47,671 nucleotides of DNA, from assembly GCA_002452215.1 (NCBI GenBank), contig DKCO01000010.1:1-47671 (forward strand), read 5' to 3'. The stretch's first letter is position 1, and each line of letters starts with the position of its first letter. Positions 41,758 through 47,671 of this stretch are shown one piece after another. The position numbers and the translations under genes are program-made. Origin of the DNA: Spirochaetales bacterium UBA6872 (lineage in GTDB: Bacteria; Spirochaetota; Spirochaetia; Sphaerochaetales; Sphaerochaetaceae). Below the pieces are notes generated by a model. That model had not been told where the DNA came from and did not search any database. It worked only from the letters and a program-made list of their open reading frames with translations.

Positions 41758-41826
41758 CTGAAACCGAATCTCCTATAAATACAATAATTACGATAAACCT
41801 TTGGCTTTATTAAATGCAACATGCTT

Positions 41827-41843
41827 TTTAATGCAAATATATA
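41827..41843. promoter_or_regulatory. TTAATGCAAATATATAA motif upstream of the M55 gene
   Basis: This site resembles TTAATGCAAAAATATTA before oppB (two mismatches), and a related ATTAAATGCAAC lies at 41808. Candidate operator for the adjacent RpiR-family regulator. AT richness makes chance matches possible. Confidence 0.45.
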
Positions 41844-41958
41844 AAGATTACCTCCTGATGTTAGGTTTTTTATACAAAAATATATAACATTCCAAGCACA
41901 TCCATTGCCAACTTTTCGCTTTGACAATAAAACTGAAGAAGATAGGTTCCTGCATCAA

Positions 41959-43458
41959 TCATGTGTCTTTCTCTGTAAAGTATACAAACGTGTATCTTTG
42001 GGATGCATTCCTGTCTGACGAGAACTCTCTTGCAATTGTCGCTTCTGGAGTTGAGTTCAATTGCTTAAGCAAATCTCCATGTTTCTCTATATAATGCTTT
42101 TTCCTTGATGCGTAAGAAGGGTGCGATTCCCATGCTTTTTGCTCGTCATATCCGGCTTTTTCAAAAACCGCTTCACTTTCAGCCTCGCTTAGGATTCTGT
42201 CAACCTTGAGCGCTCCAGCAATAATCCAGACGCCGTTGGCTTCCCTGAATCTATAGTATCCTCCTTCCGGGATATGGTCCTTAATGTCTTTGATCCCTTT
42301 TTCGTCCAGCTCCTTCTGATAATCGATATCCATAGGATATGACACCTCCGCCCAGACTCTCTTGAAGCTCTTTCCCCTTTTGGATTTGAATACACCCTTT
42401 GGATTTTCCGCAGAATATCCTTTCAACCAAGGAGCGTCTGGAAGGCTTGAGCCTATGTGCCAACCAGGCCTTTTCGAAAACCCCTTTGTAGGAATGTTCT
42501 CTGCAACAATCCATTTGCCCATTGGCGTTTCTTCCTTTGCTCCTATGAATAACGGATACAGTTTCTTGTCCCTTGTATCCTGCTCAAAAAGCTTATAGCC
42601 TGTGCCAACTTTATTTGGAGAATAATCAGGGTCGACTTGAAAGAGGATGTCATCGAAAGCCTCAATTCCTTCTCCATTGGCTTCATCTTCGAACAAGTTC
42701 GTTTTATTGGAATCATTGGCATTGACTTTATCTATTTTCGTTACAATACTATGTATGCCAGCTCCCAATTCATCACGACTAAATATAGGGATGTCTTGCG
42801 TAGAATCGGATTTAGCACTAACCTTGCCGATTTCATCTGGCATATTCACCTTCCATCCAGTCAAAAGCCATGTGATTTCGTTCCCATTTTCATCTAAAGA
42901 TAAAACTGCCTCATACTCTCCTTTTCTAATATGCAATGTTTTATTCCCATCAACGTACTTTGTTATATTTCCTGAGAATGCGGCATCAATAACATTTAAT
43001 ACAGTATTAACACCTCTTCTATAACCAATATGATAAAGCCCTTTCTTTTTATCACCCCAGATAAGTTTTATATCATTTGAGCCACCGTAATTGGATATAT
43101 CATTTCTAGCATTTTCAACAGTTGCCGACTCGGCTCCATCCGAAATTGATTCAATAGCAGATATGATCCTATCATTAGCTTTTTGAAAATAAAAATCAGA
43201 AAGCTCCGATGGATTTATGAACAAGCCATACGCAGATGCAAGCCCCTCTGGCATCAAGCTCTTGCCTGTGACGTTCTTGTAGATTCTCCTGAATGTGTCG
43301 TAAAGTGCTTTGAAGAAATTCCTGAGACCTGATGGCATGTTCTCCTTTGCCTTGCTCTCAGAGTTGTTGTACATCTCGAACATGGATGTGAACATCTCTT
43401 GGTTCTCTACTGTCGACAGAACATTGTCTCTTGTGATGCCATTAAGTATCCTCATCAC
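41959..43458 (-). CDS. polyvalent mobile-element protein, C-terminal part, with phage-type nuclease-like domain
   Basis: About 499 residues remain. Residues 128-235 (LIWGDKKKGLYHIGYRRG, then WLLTGWKVN) resemble the barnase/EndoU/ColicinE5-like nuclease domains of phage polyvalent proteins. A second domain (GTGYKLFEQDTRDKKLYPLF, GFSKRPGWHIGSSLPDAPW, WAEVSYPMD, DHIPEGGYYRF, GALKVDRILSEAE) recurs in phage and plasmid polyvalent proteins. No signal peptide. The frame opens only at a GTG with no ribosome-binding site, and a matching upstream fragment in another frame lies at 43459-43612, so the gene appears disrupted. Family names are from memory. Confidence 0.65.
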   Translation of the reverse strand: MMRILNGITRDNVLSTVENQEMFTSMFEMYNNSESKAKENMPSGLRNFFKALYDTFRRIYKNVTGKSLMPEGLASAYGLFINPSELSDFYFQKANDRIISAIESISDGAESATVENARNDISNYGGSNDIKLIWGDKKKGLYHIGYRRGVNTVLNVIDAAFSGNITKYVDGNKTLHIRKGEYEAVLSLDENGNEITWLLTGWKVNMPDEIGKVSAKSDSTQDIPIFSRDELGAGIHSIVTKIDKVNANDSNKTNLFEDEANGEGIEAFDDILFQVDPDYSPNKVGTGYKLFEQDTRDKKLYPLFIGAKEETPMGKWIVAENIPTKGFSKRPGWHIGSSLPDAPWLKGYSAENPKGVFKSKRGKSFKRVWAEVSYPMDIDYQKELDEKGIKDIKDHIPEGGYYRFREANGVWIIAGALKVDRILSEAESEAVFEKAGYDEQKAWESHPSYASRKKHYIEKHGDLLKQLNSTPEATIAREFSSDRNASQRYTFVYFTEKDT

Positions 43459-43612
43459 ATCGTCAACGCTCTGGATGTTTGCACTCCAGAGTACTCTGAC
43501 ATGTATCGGCCCAAGTTAGCTCTTGGGATTTTTTTCAAGACTGTCTTGTTGACAGATTTCATAAATCTATCCACAACAAAGGATTTTACGCCATAATTCG
43601 TTTGTTTGCTCA
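43459..43612 (-). pseudogene. out-of-frame N-terminal fragment of the polyvalent protein
   Basis: A second minus-strand frame, possibly from a TTG at 43612 preceded by GAGAGGGG, reads MSKQTNYGVKSFVVDRFMKS and KKIPRANLGRYMSEYSG before a stop at 43459. It runs straight into the downstream reading frame. Together the two suggest one gene broken by a frameshift or deletion, or a fusion of two fragments. The function of the N-terminal part is unknown. Confidence 0.45.
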
Positions 43613-43873
43613 ATCATTGCCCCTCTCTGACTTTGCCAGGTCATAGTCTGAATATAACACAGTTAAAAAATTATCTATAAGAGAGATTATATGTATTCGA
43701 GTATGCTCTTTATTTTATAATGTTTTACTAAGATTATTTCTAAAGATTTTTGAAAGCTTTCTAAATTATATATTTTTATATTAATATTCCATGTTCAGAT
43801 TATTAATTAATAATAACATTCTCTTTATATAAGTATTTTTCTTTCAGTGCAAATTGTATTATATTGGTTAATA
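43613..43873. other. very AT-rich intergenic segment
   Basis: No gene was seen. Runs of T and A around 43670-43850 are more extreme than elsewhere. A promoter for the HD-domain gene probably lies here, but no clean -35/-10 pair stands out. Confidence 0.45.
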
Positions 43874-44332
43874 ATGATTAAAAGTACTAAGAATAAGATT
43901 GCAACTCTGCTATCTCTATATGCTGCCGATTTGCTTTCTTCTCCTCTTCTTCTCAGAGAGCAAAATTTCATTCAGCATGGAAATTCTTCTGTTTATGCAC
44001 ATTCTGTTGCTGTGGCTATAATGTCCCTCTGGATTGTAAGGAAGCTTCATATGCACGTCAATGAAAAAGCCATGGCAAGAGGTGCTCTTCTTCATGACTA
44101 TTTTCTATATGATTGGCACAAAAAAGACAAATCACATAGATGGCATGGATTTAGGCATGCAAGAAATGCAAGAATAAATGCAGAGCGTGATTTTCAAATC
44201 TCCAAACTTGAGGGACATATAATAGAAAGGCATATGTTCCCATTGAATATCAAACCTCCTTGCAAGAAAGAGGGGTTGATAGTTTGCATAGCCGACAAGA
44301 TTTGTGCATTGAGAGAGTTTTTTAAACGATAA
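43874..44332 (+). CDS. HD-domain phosphohydrolase-like protein
   Basis: About 152 residues. The HD metal site is visible: His in SSVYAHSVAVAIM, the HD pair in GALLHDYFLYDWH, His and Arg residues in IIERHMFPLN, and the final Asp in IVCIADKICALREF. The ATG at 43874 (MIKSTKNKIATL) is chosen; a GTG at 43847 is possible. Such small HD proteins hydrolyse phosphoester bonds, often of nucleotides; the substrate is unknown. Confidence 0.8.
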   Translation: MIKSTKNKIATLLSLYAADLLSSPLLLREQNFIQHGNSSVYAHSVAVAIMSLWIVRKLHMHVNEKAMARGALLHDYFLYDWHKKDKSHRWHGFRHARNARINAERDFQISKLEGHIIERHMFPLNIKPPCKKEGLIVCIADKICALREFFKR

Positions 44333-44425
44333 TATTGCAAATAGCAAAAAACAGTCAAAGCAAAATGAAATATAACAAATTACACATCCTTATTACATGA
44401 AGGAAAGGGTATACTTTTTCTTGCT

Positions 44426-45589
44426 ATGAAAAACAAGAAAATCTTTGCTATGTCTTCTATTCTTATGGTTGTGCTCGGTGCAAGCGATGCTATGCGAGGT
44501 ATCTTTTCTCCTCTATTCATTGAGTCATTTGGCTTTACAGTCGAGCAAATCGGGATAATCATGGCTGTAAGCTATCTGGGTAACCTTGTTTGCCTTTTAT
44601 TTGGAGGCGCGATACTTGACAAAATTGGTTTCAAGAAAGCCTTTTTGTTATTTCTATTTGCTCTTGCTTTTTCAGAGCTTTTATTGATTTTAGGGCGAAA
44701 CTATGCATTTATACTTATAGGATTCTTTTTGACACTTGGAATCTCAACATTGCTAAGCACATCAATAAACATCATTTCAAATGAATTCTCGAATACAAAT
44801 GCGTTGATGTTTCTAAACATACTTTTTTTTATTCAAGGCATCGGCACGACACTCAGCCAATTGCTCCTATCGAACTTCTCTTCTAGCATTTATGCATGGA
44901 ACATAGCTTTAATATGTTTTTCCGCATTATTGTCTTTAATTGCTTTATCGTTTGCTAGAACAGATTTCATCTCTTCCAAAACAAATGAGAAAGAAATAAT
45001 GACGACAAACAAAATGCAGTGCAAATCAAATACAAAGCTTTTTGCACTTACAATATCATTAGCATTTTATCTTATTGCAGAGCATGGAGTTACAAATTAT
45101 ATCATGATGTATGGCCATGAATATTTAAAGCTTGAGAAAGAATATGTTGGCACAGCTCTAGCCTCGTTCTCATTTGGCATAATGGCTGGAAGACTTATAA
45201 TTGCTCCTGTAATACACAAAATCGGAAAATGGAGAGTATTGTTGCTATTGATGACGCTGAATGTAATCTCATTGGCAGCAGTATTTGTCTTCGATATCTT
45301 AAATCTTGTTTTCTTATCTGGCCTTTCATGCTCAATTGTATACCCTACTCTTGTCAATCTTGCAAAAGACTTTGTGTCAGCAAGCATGGAAGCTAGAGCA
45401 ACAACAACAGTAGTTAGTATTGCAAGTGCATTCGATATATCATTCAATTTCATATTCGGGTTTGCAATAACAAAAATAGGATACAAGATTGCAATCGAAT
45501 TAATACCTCTTTCAGCTACAATTTCACTATTGTTCTTGATTTGGACAAAGCTTATGGCTTCAGGAAAAAGTATTCCTGATAAATGCTAA
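44426..45589 (+). CDS. MFS transporter
   Basis: 387 residues with about twelve transmembrane helices. Motif-A-like GGAILDKIGFKKAF follows helix 2, and GRLIIAPVIHKIGKWRV appears in the second half. Typical of sugar/metabolite MFS permeases. Its 3' end overlaps the convergent AraC-TIM-barrel gene by 30 bp. That gene's metabolic domain hints the transporter may carry a related sugar, an inference only. Confidence 0.85.
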   Translation: MKNKKIFAMSSILMVVLGASDAMRGIFSPLFIESFGFTVEQIGIIMAVSYLGNLVCLLFGGAILDKIGFKKAFLLFLFALAFSELLLILGRNYAFILIGFFLTLGISTLLSTSINIISNEFSNTNALMFLNILFFIQGIGTTLSQLLLSNFSSSIYAWNIALICFSALLSLIALSFARTDFISSKTNEKEIMTTNKMQCKSNTKLFALTISLAFYLIAEHGVTNYIMMYGHEYLKLEKEYVGTALASFSFGIMAGRLIIAPVIHKIGKWRVLLLLMTLNVISLAAVFVFDILNLVFLSGLSCSIVYPTLVNLAKDFVSASMEARATTTVVSIASAFDISFNFIFGFAITKIGYKIAIELIPLSATISLLFLIWTKLMASGKSIPDKC

Positions 45590-47341
45590 ATCCGATTCAA
45601 GGCTTTCAATTGGCAACTCTTCCCTGATTAGAGGAATATTGAATCTCAGCGCTTTTGCTATGTGAGGAAGAGTCTTCGCCATGATCCCCTTTCCAAGAGG
45701 AACCCTTTCGCCGTTGACCATATCCTTGACATGCATTGCCACAAACTTATCGCCAAAGCTATCTATGATATTATCAAAAAAATCAAAAGTGTTATTCTCT
45801 CCATCATCTTTCAACAAATTCACAGGATCGAAAATAAGCTTTAAATAGTCATTGTCGAATGCTCCGAGCAAGCGCTCAATCATTTTTGGGCTATTAATCG
45901 TATGCCTAATTACTGGCTCAATCGCTATTGGAACATTATTGGACTTAGCAACAGGCAACAAAATAGAAAGTGCATCAACAATACGAGCAAATTGACGTTC
46001 CCTGTTTTCATCTATGCAATCACTTGTCTCTGTCGCAACGCATTGAGCATTCAATTCGGATGCAACACAGATTGCTTTCTTGAAATTTTCCAACTCATAG
46101 TGCCACTTTTCTTCATCGCTTCCAGCTATATCGATATAACAACCCAACACAGAGATATCAAACTTTTGCTCTTTTATTCTTGCAATATCGCTTTGAGTCA
46201 TAGAAATATAGCCTTTTACCTGTGGAAAACTTTTTGAAACAGCCAACTGAATCGTATCTACTCCAAGAATATCCAACTTCTCTTTAAGTGTCTCCGGTTC
46301 CATTGGCCCCAAATCATGTGCTCTTAGCCCTATCTTCATTTCTCCATCCTTTGTTATTTTCATTCTCTGCTTCAAATTCAATCGCGAATAGAAATATGCT
46401 GGAGCCTTTTCCTCGCTTTCTGGATTCATGTATCCCATATACATCATTTTCTGCTTTTCCTGGCTTTTCCTGAATGAACTTGGACTAATTCCAAGGAATT
46501 GATGGAATACTCTGTTGAATTGGCTTGCACTTGTAAAGCCACAATTGTTGATAATATCGGAGATGCTATCATCAGAATAAGCCAGGAACTGGAGAACATT
46601 TCTGATTCTGATCGATTGTACATAGTTTACAAAATTCAAACCTGTCAAACTTTTGAATATATGTGAAAGATAATATGGACTTATTGCAAACTTCTCCGCT
46701 ATATCCTCAAGTGAGATATCTTCCATATAGTTGGTATTGATATAGTCTTGAATATAGTAGATTTTCTGCTCTTTGGATTCAATACTCTTCTTTTCGTTGT
46801 AGCAATTATGTGGGGCATTCTTGGATATAACCCAGATAAGTTCCATAAATTTCGCATAAAAAGCTATTTCCCAACCATTTTGTCGATTCTTTCCGATAAC
46901 AAAAATATCGTTAAGAACATCAATCACATTTGCTGTGATATCTGGAGAGAATCTTAAAATTGGAACTTCCATATCAAATAGCTTCATCATTTTCTTTAAT
47001 TCATGCTCAAGGCCCGATATCCCATCAGCTAGTCGAAAATCTATTATAAGACGCTTCTGACCTTCATTTATTTTGGGATAAACGCTCATATGCAAACAAT
47101 TTGGCTTGAGAAGCACAATATCGTTTTGCATCAAGCGATAGTATTTACTGTCCACTAAATGCGCAACATTTTGCTCAAGAGGAATGAAGATTTCATAAAA
47201 CTCATGATAATGTTGCAAATTCATGTTCACAGAATAATCACGTTTATCATAGTCGCAAAGAATGAACATAGGATCTGAATTTCGATTGAGCCTAATTGAG
47301 AATTTCTCTTTGAAAAAAAGAGTATTTGAAGCATCTCTCAT
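45560..47341 (-). CDS. AraC regulator fused to xylose-isomerase-like TIM barrel
   Basis: 593 residues in one uninterrupted frame. Residues 1-180 form a cupin-like AraC sensor (LQHYHEFYEIFIPLEQ, IVLLKPNCLHMSVYP). Residues 195-295 form the AraC double helix-turn-helix (ISLEDIAEKFAISPYYLSHIFK, ISDIINNCGFTSASQFNRVFHQFLGISPSSFRKS). Residues 335-593 form an AP-endonuclease-2/xylose-isomerase-like TIM barrel: MKIGLRAHDLGP, AIEPV (Glu475), IFDPVNLL (Asp505), AMHVKDM (His537) and IREELP (Glu574), all plausible metal ligands. No ribosome-binding site is obvious. Each half alone is common, but the fusion is unusual. It may both regulate and act on the same sugar. Confidence 0.85.
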   Translation of the reverse strand: MRDASNTLFFKEKFSIRLNRNSDPMFILCDYDKRDYSVNMNLQHYHEFYEIFIPLEQNVAHLVDSKYYRLMQNDIVLLKPNCLHMSVYPKINEGQKRLIIDFRLADGISGLEHELKKMMKLFDMEVPILRFSPDITANVIDVLNDIFVIGKNRQNGWEIAFYAKFMELIWVISKNAPHNCYNEKKSIESKEQKIYYIQDYINTNYMEDISLEDIAEKFAISPYYLSHIFKSLTGLNFVNYVQSIRIRNVLQFLAYSDDSISDIINNCGFTSASQFNRVFHQFLGISPSSFRKSQEKQKMMYMGYMNPESEEKAPAYFYSRLNLKQRMKITKDGEMKIGLRAHDLGPMEPETLKEKLDILGVDTIQLAVSKSFPQVKGYISMTQSDIARIKEQKFDISVLGCYIDIAGSDEEKWHYELENFKKAICVASELNAQCVATETSDCIDENRERQFARIVDALSILLPVAKSNNVPIAIEPVIRHTINSPKMIERLLGAFDNDYLKLIFDPVNLLKDDGENNTFDFFDNIIDSFGDKFVAMHVKDMVNGERVPLGKGIMAKTLPHIAKALRFNIPLIREELPIESLESDLAFIRNTFS

Positions 47342-47542
47342 GAATAATTAAATACTTCAAAATCGCAATAAATGCAATATTTTATAAAAACAGTAAGCAA
47401 ATACAAGGTAGAAAAACAAAGTATGGAAAATATACTGAAAATAAGCGGTGGAAAGGCATACAAAAAACTTTTGGAGTTTATTATCATTCAGTCTCACCGT
47501 GAAATATGATTTTACTCCAAAAAAATAAAGAAGGAACTGAGA
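47342..47542. other. divergent promoter region between AraC-TIM fusion and PIG-L gene
   Basis: 201 bp shared by two divergent genes. It includes AATGCAATATTTTATAA near 47370, similar to ATGCA-rich motifs upstream of oppB. AAGAAGGAACTGAG near 47530 supplies the ribosome-binding site of the PIG-L gene. Confidence 0.45.
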
Positions 47543-47671
47543 TTGAAGACGAGACCGGATTTGGAAAGCAAGAATAAGACGATCATGTTGATAGGAGCTC
47601 ACCCGGACGACAGCGAGTTCAGGGCGTGCGGAACAGCGATCAAGATGCATGATGATGGTGCGAGGATAGTT
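47543..47671 (+). CDS. PIG-L/LmbE-family deacetylase, N-terminal part (runs off window)
   Basis: The frame from a TTG at 47543 gives LKTRPDLESKNKTIMLIGAHPDDSEFRACGTAIK. The GAHPDD zinc-binding motif is the family signature (GlcNAc-PI/GlcNAc deacetylases). AAGGAACTGAG lies 4-12 bases before the TTG; ATG at 47585 is an alternative. Third codon positions are visibly richer in G and C than in neighbouring genes. The 3' end lies beyond the window. Divergent from the AraC-TIM gene, suggesting co-regulation in amino-sugar metabolism. Confidence 0.8.
   Translation, partial: MKTRPDLESKNKTIMLIGAHPDDSEFRACGTAIKMHDDGARIV

Noticed and set aside
47357..47650. 97-codon minus-strand frame overlapping the PIG-L start
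   Set aside because: It is antisense to the PIG-L reading frame, which has a clear family motif and ribosome-binding site.
1..47671. CRISPR arrays and riboswitches
   Set aside because: No set of evenly spaced short repeats was seen, and no recognisable aptamer core was found upstream of the transporter or metabolic genes.

Overview
The window reads as a chromosome segment of a host-associated, AT-rich, diderm bacterium, most likely a spirochaete of the Sphaerochaeta/Treponema type. The case rests on signal-peptide beta-barrel outer-membrane proteins, a PD-(D/E)XK (Rpn-type) transposase remnant, many sugar and peptide catabolic genes, and accessory genes resembling those of gut Firmicutes. 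No rRNA, tRNA or CRISPR array was seen, so the lineage is inferred from gene content only.

Layout. 1-570: a 123-bp direct repeat flanks the 3' remnant of an Rpn-type transposase. 502-4224 (-): four-gene operon of predicted outer-membrane barrels. 4651-8248 (-): a LacI regulator and four small metabolic genes (YhcH-like, cupin, cyclase/kynurenine-formamidase-like, ketopantoate-reductase-like) with matching LacI-type operators at two promoters. 8460-11550: a scrapyard of integrative elements stacked at the 3' end of rlmD, with two serine-recombinase remnants, a membrane protein, and a coupled three-gene module with DUF3990 and DUF3791 proteins. 11509-14067 (-): rlmD and a MATE exporter. 14369-15299 (+): a cupin and a CDP-alcohol phosphatidyltransferase. 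15356-20062: L-rhamnose catabolism (rhaB-rhaA-rhaD, a divergent AraC regulator, rhaM).

20118-30786 (-): a tightly spaced seven-gene run (MATE, nuclease-helicase of the DUF2075 type, SWIM protein, UvrA-like ABC protein, aldo/keto reductase, second MATE, TPR protein) that may serve drug or DNA stress. 31270-31912 (+): a MazE/AbrB-type antitoxin with a PIN toxin, preceded by a perfect inverted-repeat operator. 32313-41757 (-): a peptide-salvage locus with M55 D-aminopeptidase, RpiR regulator, OppBCDF, binding protein, M42 aminopeptidase and a DegT-like PLP protein. 41959-43612 (-): broken polyvalent protein with a possible phage-type nuclease domain. 43874-45589 (+): HD-domain protein and MFS transporter. 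45560-47341 (-): an unusual fusion of an AraC regulator to a sugar-isomerase-like TIM barrel. From 47543 (+): start of a PIG-L deacetylase running off the window.

The most notable items are the AraC-TIM-barrel fusion, the rlmD integration pile-up with its toxin-like cargo, the two-promoter LacI regulon with an unassigned substrate, and the nuclease-helicase/SWIM/UvrA/MATE run.
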